Assembly (NCBI GenBank): GCA_004352715.1
Contig: SCFE01000101.1
Location: forward strand, 433,253 to 497,252
DNA length: 64,000 bases
Direction: 5' to 3'
DNA from: Hofstenia miamia
Taxonomy: Eukaryota > Xenacoelomorpha > Acoela
Each line of letters opens with the position of its first letter. Position 1 is the first letter of the stretch. The notes below the pieces were generated by a model. That model was given only the letters and a program-made list of their open reading frames with translations. It ran no database searches and was not told the origin of the DNA. The position numbers and the translations under genes were made by a program. Shown in pieces: positions 50,105 to 60,489 of this stretch.

Positions 50105-51451
50105 GTTCAAGTATCACATCTAATAAAAAGACTCAGTGTGAGGAAAATGTCACCTAGTTAGGAAAGCTAAGCAATGTAGCATCTGGCTTGATAAATATAT
50201 TGCTAAAACGTGATACGGTACAATTATCACTGCTGCGCAAGCAATAACTGTCGAACATTGAATTTATGGGACACATTTACCGACAGTAATGAGCAAACAT
50301 CACTAGAAGTTATATAAAATGTGCAAATCACTTTTTTGGATAATTGCATTTATGGAGTGAAAGGAAGTCTGCCTATTGCTTTCTCATTAGCGTCACACAA
50401 CAAATGCTCAGACGAAATTAAAATGTGCACTTTTGATTAAAAATCAACCATTATTAAGCTAATGCTGTCAGTGAATGTGAATCTTTGATTTTATGTTTCA
50501 CTAATTGCTTAAAAAACGTTTTCAGATATTTTGTGAAAATGATAAAAAGGTAGAGATTTCTCATCATCATTATATTTTTGCAATTTGAAAAATTCCACTT
50601 GTAGTCCAAGCTGGTAGGTGGGGCCCTGTATTTGACCAGCTAAATACATAGTTACTCTCATAGAAATAGCCATAAATCATTTTTAGCTACTGTATGCCAT
50701 AGAAAAATAGCTATATATTATATTTCAGCGCAAACGCAAATTATTTTTTTTAATACAATTTCAAAACGCTTATTCAAGAAAAAATCAGTTGAAATATAAT
50801 ATATCTATTCTTCTGCATTCTTTCTGTTTTAAGAAATACAAATACTCCAGTAGTTGATTAAATTGACATTTCCTAATGTAACTGGAAATGTGAACAAAAT
50901 GCCTAGAATCTTAGCCAAAATTTCATACAATGCTCTTCTCGAAAATAACATAAAAATACATGCAAATATGCAACATATAAATATATACGTAGCACATACA
51001 TTTGTATACAGTCATGGACAGAGTCTGTATACACCATTCATCACACTTCATAAATGCATTTCATATAGATTTTGTCAATGAAATGGGAAAATTGCACATC
51101 AGTGCTTCTAAAACTTTTATAAACAGCGTTTCGAAAATGTTCACAAATACCAAACTTTCTTTGCTAAATGCAATAATTGTGGTGAACTCTGCCTACAATT
51201 CAAGTGGGCCCCTGAACATAGATGGGGAGAAAAACTAAATATCCCACAAGCAGATCCATAAATAAATTTAATACAAGAAGAAAAAATCTTTGATTGTTGA
51301 AAAATCAGAAGTATGTCTTTTATCATTACCAAAATATACTGTAATGAATGAGATTTACAAACCTCTGTGCATGACAGTACATTTTAGACGAATATATTCA
51401 AATTAAGTCAGGCATTTTAGGTGCAAGTGCTTAAATAGATGGCTTACAAAC

Positions 51452-51683
51452 CTTAAGACTATCGATCTGTGATTGTTGTTCACACAACTGATCATGTAAT
51501 GATGCAATTTTAATTAACAGTGTTCGCTCTCGACCATAAAATGACACGGTCTGCTGACGAAGTTCTTCCTCTAAGGTTGCATACCTCATTACCAACACTG
51601 ATAAATGGGTCTTTAGAGCTGGTACACATGAGTGCTGGCCAATGCTTAATTCACCACAAGACGCACACCTTCCGGATTGTGAT
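51452..51683 (-). CDS. PDZRN3/4: PDZRN-like exon: Cys/His segment and coiled coil
   Basis: 232 bases: one base completing a split codon plus 77 codons, phase 0 out. Acceptor TTGTATAG at 51684; donor AAG/GTTTGT. It reads SQSGRCASCGELSIGQHSCV, then PALKTHLSVLVMRYATLEEE and GRERTLLIKIASLHDQLC. CxxC followed by HxC and then a basic/Leu-rich helix has the same layout as the end of the zinc-binding region and the coiled coil preceding PDZ1 in vertebrate PDZRN3 (GHCCARALRAH, then KREKSLVAQLAAAQ). The assignment is from this pattern, not from a search. Confidence 0.65.
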
Positions 51684-52400
51684 CTATACAAATATTGCTG
51701 AAAGGAGATGCATACATAATTTTTCATACTATACTAATGTTTTCTTATAAAAATAGTCATTGTTCTGGATGTGTATGCATTGTCAGATTATTTGTCTCTG
51801 TACATTAACTACAATGTCAATAGCATGCCACATGCAAAGTTTCCTAGTATTCTGGGAGGTGATATTATTTAACTAGGGTCGGTAGTCTAAAGCATGTTTA
51901 AAATGCATTCAAATGACTTAAATCATAATTGAAATTCGCTTATATTTTTAGAAACATTTGAATTTTATATCCTACGATTTAGCCTAAAAACTTAAGACCA
52001 AAATTAGCAAGTTTTGGTTTTCTGAATATTAACTATCTTCTTTAATCAGAATTACATCACAATCATGTTGTACAAGAATCATTTGAATGTCTATATCAAT
52101 TGTTGAAGGAATGCACTGTAATTTATATCATAAATAACATATGATTAATAAATTAAAGAATGCTAAATGACCAAAATTTAAATGTGCACTGATTTCTTGA
52201 ATCCACTGATAATGAGAAGCCGCTGAAAGAAATTGTACTCTTTTTGATATATGGAGAAAGGTTTAGTCATTAATCTGTCTAATAGAAAAACAGGAGCACC
52301 CATATACTAGGTATTCAAACATATATGTAGTGCCAGATCACTTTTGTGATGCTTCACATTTATTAACTATTTTTACAATAATTCTGGCTATATGTTCATA

Positions 52401-52402
<2 letters not shown>

Positions 52403-52441
<39 letters not shown>
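52403..52441. repeat. (TA)n microsatellite
   Basis: TA run of about 39 bp, in the first visible intron of the PDZRN-like gene. Confidence 0.95.
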
Positions 52442-52443
<2 letters not shown>

Positions 52444-52851
52444 TGTCGCTAAGGTCTTCTTGCCTTAATATGACAATTTACTCTCTGATAATATACACAC
52501 AACGTATGTCAGTAGCTCTACTGCTTGCACAACCACACGTTTAAATTAGATTTTCAATTTGGAAAGTTGCTTAAACTAAAAACTAACAATAATCATACAT
52601 TTAGGTAAACTCTTTTAACATGAAATTATAATAATTTACTATAAAAAATTCAAATTTATGTTTGATTATTTGAGACAATTACCTTGAAATAATTTAACAG
52701 AATAATATTTTTGTGTTGTAGCAATTTGCAACCTTTTGCATTGCAAAAGAAAATTTGTGTATTTCTTAGATCTTCTAAGAAAAAGGTTTACATAGAATTA
52801 TAATTTACTCTTTTTAAAATTTAATCTAACAAAGAATTATAAAAAAGTTAC

Positions 52852-52940
52852 CCAATGTTGTGATCCAATGACAAAGACAAGAGCTCTTCAGTAGCAGCAT
52901 CCATTGCTCTTTCACTATCACCCTTTAGAGAATCCGACAT
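52852..52940 (-). CDS. PDZRN3/4: PDZRN-like possible first coding exon
   Basis: Starts ATG at 52940-52938 and runs 29 codons plus two bases to donor ATTGG/GTAACT. It reads MSDSLKGDSERAMD, then ATEELLSLSLDHNI. The split Gly codon is completed by the first base of the exon at 51683, a phase match that supports the join. An in-frame TAG lies 18 bases upstream of the ATG, favouring a true start; but CATATCAG directly before AGATG could also be an acceptor, in which case more exons lie upstream. There are no cysteines, so this is neither RING nor Sina zinc finger. Confidence 0.5.
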
Positions 52941-53903
52941 CTCTGATATGTAAAACTAATGTTACATTTCTAAAATTTTTTCATGAAAGCAATCCGTATA
53001 ATTAACATTAGATAAGCTTAAATATTAAAAAAATACCTCAGAAATTTGAACTTTAACCTTCCAATCGAAGAAATGATAACATTTTTAATAGAATTTTTCG
53101 ATTTTTCGATAGATGGCGCTCGAAAAATACATAAATACTATTATATCATTTGCTAACATCAGATGGCATAAAATAGATGCATGTTAAACAAATTCGTATT
53201 AGAACAACATTAAGCAAAAATCAAACATCTGACTTTAGAAAGAAGAATGAGAATCATCCTTAATCAGAAATGATTCACAACAGCAAATGTTTCAAATATA
53301 TCGGTCTCACAAATACGAATACAATAACTTAGAAATATTATTACGTCAGGTTCATTCCTATTTGTTATAAGATTGATGTTACAATGTGTATGCTTCTCCA
53401 TTTATCTTCTAGTTTGCTAGCTGGAAATCGTGAAATAATAATTAGTTTGGAATAAGGTTGTTCAAATTATCACCTTAAAGCATTTCAAAGGTTGATAAAG
53501 GTATTTGGGAAAAATTTTTATCCATATATCTCTGATTGATTTAATTGCTAAGAAACTAGAATTTGTATTTTCTGAAAGCAGAAAGCAAATTTTGATGAAT
53601 TGGGTTGTGGAAGCATTACATATTTTTGGGTCTTCAAATTATCCAATACATTCCGCAGTCAATACTATATAAATTTACTAGACAGAATGATAATGCTTCT
53701 GGAATCGGGAATTGATTATATATTTCAGCAAGATTTAAGTGAATCTTAAATAATTGGCAATTGATTTTTTAAAGCAATCAATACGTTAATTAATTTGCAA
53801 TTATTGCAATAATTGCAATATCAATTTAATATTGTCTACCGTTGCAGACATAGAGTAGAATCAATAGTTAATTATATATTATGTACTATGATTGTTATAG
53901 GTA
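52941..53903. other. Upstream of the first visible exon, nothing supported
   Basis: AT-rich; no TATA/initiator arrangement or RING-encoding exon could be recognised. Confidence 0.45.
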
Positions 53904-54231
53904 GGAGCGTACGCAGGGTTTTCCAACGGTGGAATATTTCCTCCGTGAGTAACCAAAAGCGGGGCAAGCCCCTAAAATTCTTTGGAAATATTGATGATTT
54001 CGACACTAAGAAATGCATTTCACCAGCTAAATCTGGACTTTCTTAATATTTTTTAACGAAAATTTTTTTGTTCAACTAGTCAAAGGCCATTTTGAAAATT
54101 TCACTGAAGGACATTCCACAGCTTGCATACGCCACTGGTTATTGGCAAACATTTCATGAGAAATGGAAGCATCTCTGCTCTGTTGAGGGGGGACGTTCCC
54201 CCAGTCCCCTCCCCTCTGGGTGCGCCTCTAA
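53904..54231. mobile_element. MITE-like repeat with imperfect inverted ends
   Basis: The left end reads TAGGAGCGTACGCAGGGTTTT. The complement of the right end reads TTAGAGGCGCACCCAGAGGGG. The alignment is partial but the ends share AG-GCG-AC-CAG spacing. The GTACGCAGG-TTTTC start is shared with 15935. A second copy of GCATACGCCACTGG lies inside near 54126. The open frame 53813-54046 runs through it and is not a gene. Confidence 0.5.
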
Positions 54232-54754
54232 TAGGCTGTTTGTAATGTAAAATACAAACTTACTGATTTGTTCACAGCTATTGTCATTATATTTTGGTTA
54301 AATGTAATAGTTGGAAAAAGGTACACATTATAGCTTTGTCTTTAGCTAAATTTGCTGTTCTTTGAATAGAGTTGTATGAATGGTGAAAAACTATTATAAT
54401 TTCCACTAACTTGGAAAAAATGCATGCCAAAGTTAGAATAAGCAGGTAGATTGCCAACAACAGTTAATAACGACCGCGAAATGTTTGTTGCATTAAATAT
54501 TCATTAAAAAATGTTTTTAATTAGTTAAACTTATCAGATAAAACATTGATGCAAAGTCACAAATTAATTTTTTCGCATTAATACATGAAGGAATTGATGT
54601 ATATCAAGTGTTGTATAATAAATACTTCTGTAAGCATTGATTTCACAATGCCGTGAATTTTAATGCATATGAACATGTTTGAATTTTAAAGGTATAAAAG
54701 GTTTAGTCACAATGATTTTTGTATGACGAATTAATCCGTCAGACGCTATTTATT

Positions 54755-54776
54755 TATATATATATATATATATATA
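54755..54776. repeat. (TA)n microsatellite
   Basis: TA run of about 22 bp. Confidence 0.9.
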
Positions 54777-55314
54777 AACTTTCTTCGACCACAATAAGTA
54801 ATATTCTTTTATTTTCGATGCTTCAAATCCAATTTAGATGTACTGGCTGGATATATTATATTCAGAGCAATTATATCTTCCAAGGCTGAAAATCTTAAAA
54901 ATTTTACCTATTTCTTATAAATTACAATTAAACAAGATAATTGTTTCAATCTTCTAAAGAACGTGTACTTCTATGTTCCTTTCCGAACTGATATAAGATC
55001 ATCAAAAAATTGCTATTTAAATGGTCACATTTTAGAAAACAAACGACGTTAACTTTCTACTTTCAACGCATTTCATATATGACCAATTTTATTCATCTAT
55101 ATTCGAATATAATTCTATTTAATTTCCACAAAAAAGTAAATCATGAATTAAGAGATTAATTTTGCAAAAATTTGTATTATATTATAACATCAAACTCACC
55201 TGGCTCAAAATCATTGGGTTGTTTATAATTAAATTATCCTAAACGTACTTGATTTTATAAATTTCTTCTTTTATTATATCTTGTAAGTATTTATGTTCTG
55301 TTAAAAATGAATTA

Positions 55315-56247
55315 TTATTATTAGCATTATTATTATTATTATTATTATAATAATAATTATTATTATTATTATTTCATTTCTTCTCACAGCTTCACGCTAG
55401 TATCCCTCTCAGCTCGGGGAACTTACCAGTTCCCAGGGAGTCTGAGAGCTTTCCTCAGGACTCTAGCTGTTCCTAACAATGCTGCCTTCTGTGCTACTGC
55501 TCCTCCCCACTTTGGTACTCCCAACTCCTCCAAGTATCTCTTATGCTTCTTACTCACTGCTCCTAGTGCTCCTACAACTACCGGGACTACTTCAACTTTC
55601 TTTAACTTCCACAGCCTTTCTATTTCCTCTGCTAACTCTCTGTACTTGTCTATCTTCTCTTTCTCCTTGCTTTCTACATTTCTGTCCTTTGGTACTGCTA
55701 TGTCTATCACTGTTCCTAATCTTTTCTCTTTGTCTACCACTACTATGTCTGGCCTCCGTGCTTCTATCACTTTGCTCGTCTGTATGTTGAAGTCCCACAG
55801 TATCTTAACCTTCTCATTTTCTATGACGCCCTGTGGCTTGTGCTCATACCACTTGTCTCCTGCTTCTAACCCATGCTGCCTGCTCAAACTCCAATGCACC
55901 ATTCTTCCCACCTTGTCATGCCTGAATTTATACTCATTCTGTGCCAACTTCTCACATCCTGCTATCAGATGATCTACTGTCTCCGCCTCTTTCTTACATA
56001 GCCTACACTTATCACTTACTTCTACTCTTCTGTCTATATGCTTCTTCATCCAGTTTGTTCTTATTGCTTGCTCCTGTGCTGCCATTATCAGTGCTTCTGT
56101 TACTCTTTTTAGTCCTGCCTTCTTTAACCACTTGTTGCTTTCTTCTCTGTCACATTTTTCTGTATTCCTCCAGTATTCTCCATGCATTGCCTTCTGCCTA
56201 TAACTTGTTTGTCTCTCTGAATCCATCCTACTCTGGTATATCTTCTT
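55315..56247 (-). mobile_element. R2-type LINE, 5'-truncated copy A
   Basis: C-terminal 270 or so residues of a non-LTR retrotransposon polyprotein, stop at 55423, intact frame up to the truncation at about 56247. A zinc knuckle CRLCKKEAETVDHLIAGC (C-x2-C-x9-H-x4-C) precedes a restriction-like endonuclease core: RRPDIVVVDKEKRLGTVIDI (PD then D at the usual spacing), followed by the conserved ERLWKLKKVEVVPVVVGALG and LLGTARVLRKAL. This arrangement identifies the RLE-bearing (R2/R4/Hero-like) group. The reverse transcriptase is missing. The 3'UTR ends in (AAT)n then (TTA)n at 55315-55375. The 5' truncation point lies in the ATT tract of copy B's tail. Confidence 0.85.
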
Positions 56248-57425
56248 TCCTATTATTATTATTATTATTATTATAATAATAATTATTATTATTATTATTT
56301 CATTTCTTCTCACAGCTTCACGCTAGTATCCCTCTCAGCTCGGGGAACTTACCAGTTCCCAGGGAGTCTGAGAGCTTTCCTCAGGACTCTAGCTGTTCCT
56401 AACAATGCTGCCTTCTGTGCTACCGCTCCTCCCCACTTTGGTACTCCTAACTCCTCCAAGTATCTCTTATCCTTCTTACTCACTGCTTCTAGTGCTCCTA
56501 CAACTACCGGGACTACTTCAACTTTCTCTGACTTCCACAGCCTTTCTATTTCCTCTGCCAACTCCCTGTACTTTTCTATATTCTCTTTCTCCTTGCTTTC
56601 TATATTTCTGTCCTTTGGTACTGCTATGTCTATCACTTTTCCAATCTTTTCTCTTTGTCTACCACTACTATGTCTGGTCTCCGTGCTTCAATTACCTTGC
56701 TTGTCTGGATATTGAGGTCCCACAGTATCCTAATATTCTCCATGCATTGCCTTCTGCCTATAACTTGTTTGTCTCTCTGAATCCATCCTACTCTGGTATG
56801 CTGTCTTTCTTTCACTCTCAGTTCTTATCTTCCTTAACTCCTTAGTGACCTCCAGTAGTGAACTTCTAGGTTGTGCTTCTACGTATTCCTTTAGCCCTAG
56901 TGCTTCTGCTTCTACAGTTTCCTCCACACTTAGCAGTCCTTTCACTCCCTTATGCCTTGCCATGTACAGCCTATCTACATCTCCATTAAAGTTGAATGAT
57001 CTTTCTGCTGCTAGTATCTTCATTGTCTCCCTGTCTAATTCCCTCGGTTCATTCTTGTTCCACCTAACTATTCCTGCGGAATATCTCAACACTGGTATTG
57101 CCCATGTATTAATCGCCTTTATACTATTCTGACCATTTAATGCTGACTTCTATAGTACTTTCCTTACTCTCCTCTTGTATTATTTCCTTAACCTCGTCTT
57201 CATTTCCTCATGATCTTTTCTATCTTTCACTATCACACCTAAGTACTTGTACCAATCTTTGACTTCCTCAATCTTATCCCCACTGCTCGTCCTCAAACCA
57301 TCTCCATCTACGCATTTGCCTCTGGTCATTGTCACTGTCGCACACTTTCCTAATCCAAATTCTAACCCAGAATCTCTGCTTACCTTCTCCAATGTCTCCA
57401 GTGTAGGAACATCCTTCAATTCTAA
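56248..57425 (-). mobile_element. R2-type LINE, copy B with an internal deletion
   Basis: Same family and same strand as copy A, directly upstream of it in transcription order. From 57419 it begins with the end of a reverse transcriptase/thumb region (SGLEFGLGKCATVTMTRGK, then WYKYLGVIV), continues with VLRYSAGIVRWNKNEPREL and RQTSYRQKAMHGEY, then jumps to ILWDLNIQTSKVIEARRPD. About 400 bases present in copy A, including the zinc knuckle, are missing. The RLE core PDIVVVDKEKR and IDIAVPKDRN are in different frames. Stop at 56349; 3' tail of ATT/AAT repeats at about 56248-56302. Frameshifts near 56730 and 56640 show it is dead. The 5' end is truncated at about 57425. Confidence 0.8.
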
Positions 57426-57479
57426 AGAGACAACAATTGTAAAGGTTGCATTTTTCGATTATGTTAGTGTATTCAATCC

Positions 57480-58520
57480 GGTGCTGTAAAATAAGTTGCT
57501 TAATAAGATATACTTGCAATTACCATGGTTGGCGAAATTTTTAAAATCATACCTTTTTGGCTTCAATCAAAATGTTAAATATGGATGTAACAAACTCTCA
57601 GATAAAATTAACGTGAGTGTAGGAGTAACTCAAGGGGACCTCTGTTTGGTATGCTATTCAAATGCCTTACAAATGAAATCTTTAATGAGCAAATCACATA
57701 TCTTACAAAACCTAAAATTATAAAATATTCTGATGACACATGCATCACAGGAGAAATTTCAGTTTCATATTGTGAAGGCGATGATATTTGTTTCACACAT
57801 AATCTTGCCAATATAGTTCGACTATCTAAGCAAAGCAATCTCATTATAAAAGAAAATAAGTTTGCGATTCTATGTTTTAGCCATTTTAACATTAAAAACC
57901 CAAAATTGCTATCAATTGTTGTAACAAAACATGTTGCAAAAATATGGAATTTTCCTTGATGAGTGAAATCAAATATCTTGGTGCAATGCCAAACAAGACT
58001 TTTGAATTGGAATAGTCATGTGGAAGCGTTCATAAAGAAAGCATATTGGTGTATTCTAACAATGTCGTTTTTCATTGAATACCTATCTTTTAGTAAAAAA
58101 TGGTTAATTTTTTAGATGTACGTATTACCCATATACACATATGCTTCTGTTGCATGGTCAATAGATATAACCGAAATAAACAGAAAAGATCTGTAAAAAC
58201 CTCTAAAATTGTTTGCTAAATTAACAAAATTCTTATACAATTTATTAACAACGCTCACTATGGATTATTTAAGAAATATACAAACAAGATATATGAGTAC
58301 AAACATCATCAGCTGCACAAAAGCATCATTTTTTCTAATCATCAGACGAGGACAAAGGTAAGACTAGCCATGAAAAAGATGTGCGATATTCTAGAACATT
58401 TCTTCCTGCAGCACTAAACTTTATTTATAATGGAACTCTGCCCTGGTTCCTATAGCAACTTTTTCTAATATTTCTTTTTACATAACACCATGTGCTATGT
58501 ATTGGAATTAAAGCTTATAT
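57480..58520 (+). mobile_element. Decayed LINE reverse transcriptase, opposite strand
   Basis: Plus-strand reverse transcriptase remnant: WLAKFLKSYLFGFNQNVKYG, then INVSVGVTQGD (the GxxQGD motif), a frame change, then LFKCLTNEIF and IIKYSDDTCITGE, where YSDD replaces the catalytic YADD. It continues through LIIKENKFAILCFSH and, in shifted frames, YLGAMPNK, HVEAFIKKAYWCILT and YTYASVAWSIDI (thumb region). Several stops and frameshifts make it inactive. It is not the family of copies A and B. The 5' end is truncated near 57480, next to copy B's truncated 5' end, so the two are head to head. Confidence 0.7.
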
Positions 58521-58669
58521 ATATATANNNNNNNNNNNNNNNNNNNNNNNNNNNNNNNNNNNNNNNNNNNNNNNNNNNNNNNATGGAACTCTGCCCTGGT
58601 TCCTATAGCAACTTTTTCTAATATTTCTTTTTACATAACACCATGTGCTATGTATTGGAATTAAAGCTT

Positions 58670-58682
<13 letters not shown>
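58430..58682. repeat. About 100-bp direct duplication around a 55-base gap
   Basis: 58430-58527 and 58583-58682 are the same sequence apart from a GG near the TA run, and both abut the Ns at 58528-58582. This looks like unmerged contig ends in the LINE tail and (TA)n at 58672-58702. Confidence 0.8.

Positions 58683-58702
<20 letters not shown>
58672..58702. repeat. (TA)n microsatellite
   Basis: TA run of about 31 bp. Confidence 0.95.
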
Positions 58703-58706
<4 letters not shown>

Positions 58707-60489
58707 ACTGTTTAAATGCATTTATTTTGCATGTGTACACAAAACTAAAACTTAAATATTTAAAAATGCAATATAGATTTCACATGTTACACATTTCCTT
58801 ACACTTGCATGCTAAGGCACTTTGAAATTACTAGAGCATGCCTTACAAGGCACCTCCACAGAAATCTCATCCACTATTTTAATCTTTAATGATGTCGAGC
58901 GCGATTTGAATTTCCTAATATTAGTTGACAAATTATTGAATACTGCAGAAACCATAAGAAAAAAGAAAACTTGAGAAAGTTATTATTTATTCTAACATGT
59001 TAAGGTTATAAGTTCTTACGCTTTTTTGGAATTCTTCTCAATAATACTAATAAAACCAGAAATGGAAACTGAAATAGCATATAAACAAACTAACAGGTGT
59101 AAAAACAAATATCATGTCCAATCTTAAAAAAAATAATCAATTTACAACAAATAGAAAACAAATAGAAAATAGACTAAGAGATTAAGAGAAGTTATGAAGC
59201 CATGTCATTATCCTAAATACATAATGGAAAGGTGTAGGCTTTGAATTTGGTATCAATTGAATTGTGTTTTAATGCAAGAAACTTCAATGATTTTTAGAAT
59301 ATTTTATCACTTCCAAATGCTTCTTAAATTATTTTATTGTGAAGATTGTTTTCGTTTTATGAACAGCGTAGAATTCCACTAGTACTACTATTTCAATGAG
59401 TGTGATAACTGTATTATAACTGATCGCTGAAAAAATTAAACATCAATAATAGTATAAAATAATAGAAATAAATCAGTTGTCTATGATTGAATCAAAGAAC
59501 TTCAAGATCTCCGTTACTTTGCTGTCAAATTTTCATCGTCTGGTACTTCTTTAGTCGCTATGCAACAGTAAGATATTTTGTTGTTAAAAAATGTAATGAC
59601 AATATGATAATCACGCTCGCAGTGGTAGCAATGGATGTACAGACAAATATTTGAAGCAATGTTTTAGAACAAAGATATTTTTTATGAAAATGCCAACCAT
59701 TGTGCCTGAATAGAGTTTGGAACATTTTATACTTTGACCTGGGCCACTTTTTTATTTTTAATTGGGCTTGGCTTTCTAGAGCCAAATTTTAAAACGATAT
59801 AATATTGGGAATTTATAAACTGTAATAGTCAGTGGGGCAAGGAGAAAATTTATTTGTAAATAAAAAACATTTCCGAATCCAATCACTAATTATTTGCCGT
59901 TTTTCTGATATGAAAATAATGTTTGTGTTTGGCTGAAAAATATTCAAATGCTCTTTAGAATAACTATTAATTTAGCGTTTCTGATGCACTAGAAGTGGTA
60001 GCGTCACACTGAGGCTACAAACAAAAAAGCTCTTTTGCATTAACAATATAATTATTTCTCATTTTTACATTAAAAAAAGTCCAACCCCAAATTTAAACCA
60101 TTAAATAATTAAAAACATGGTAAACTTATCAAGTTCAACTATATTAGGAAGAAGCGTTTGTCACTTGTGTATTTTACCCATCTAAGCAAAGACAAACATT
60201 TTCAAGGTTATTTAATGCTTGATGATGTCCAATTATTTCAAAGTGCATTCCACAGCACATAAGTGGAACTGCTTAGATTTACGATTGTTGCTGTACAAAT
60301 ATCAATTACTGCTTTAAAAACTGTGTTAAGAGTTTTAACTTCAAATGTAATCATTTAAATTCATTTTTAAACCTCAAGCGTCACTAATTTTCAAGGGATT
60401 GATGCCACTGATTACAAAATCCTATTTCTGAAAAATTCTACAGTCCTAGATTGGTAGTAAATCTGTAAGGCATTCCAGAAAAACTATTC
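58703..60489. other. AT-rich intergenic stretch, no gene supported
   Basis: The only sizeable open frame (minus 59785-59558) has no motif I recognise. Confidence 0.5.

Larger units (their letters stand above)
44800..51451. other. AT-rich intron stretch with scattered repeats
   Basis: Contains GGGCTGGG-type patches at 45500-45560 and 46417-46490, (TA)n at 46818-46853, 48979-49002 and 49966-50104, the MITE at 48757-48903, and a C13-14 run at about 49505. No exon of the PDZRN-like first PDZ domain was found here. Confidence 0.5.
10176..52940 (-). other. PDZRN3/4: PDZRN3/PDZRN4-type (LNX3 family) gene, overall locus
   Basis: In vertebrates this family comprises E3 ubiquitin ligase scaffolds with a RING, a Cys/His (Sina/TRAF-like) segment, a coiled coil, two PDZ domains and a conserved C-terminal domain ending in a PDZ ligand; they act at cell junctions and synapses. 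Here the exons on the minus strand are, in order: 52940-52852, 51683-51452, (first PDZ not located), 14288-14228, 14135-14071, 13159-13070, 12862-12701, 10943-10176. Every adjacent pair has compatible phases: 2 into 1 base; 0, 1, 0, 0, 0. The RING is not visible, so either it lies upstream or this transcript is RING-less. The about 37-kb interval between 51451 and 14289 carries transposons, microsatellites and an apparent nested gene. The C-terminal half is secure; the two upstream exons rest on weaker similarity plus phase agreement. Confidence 0.75.
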
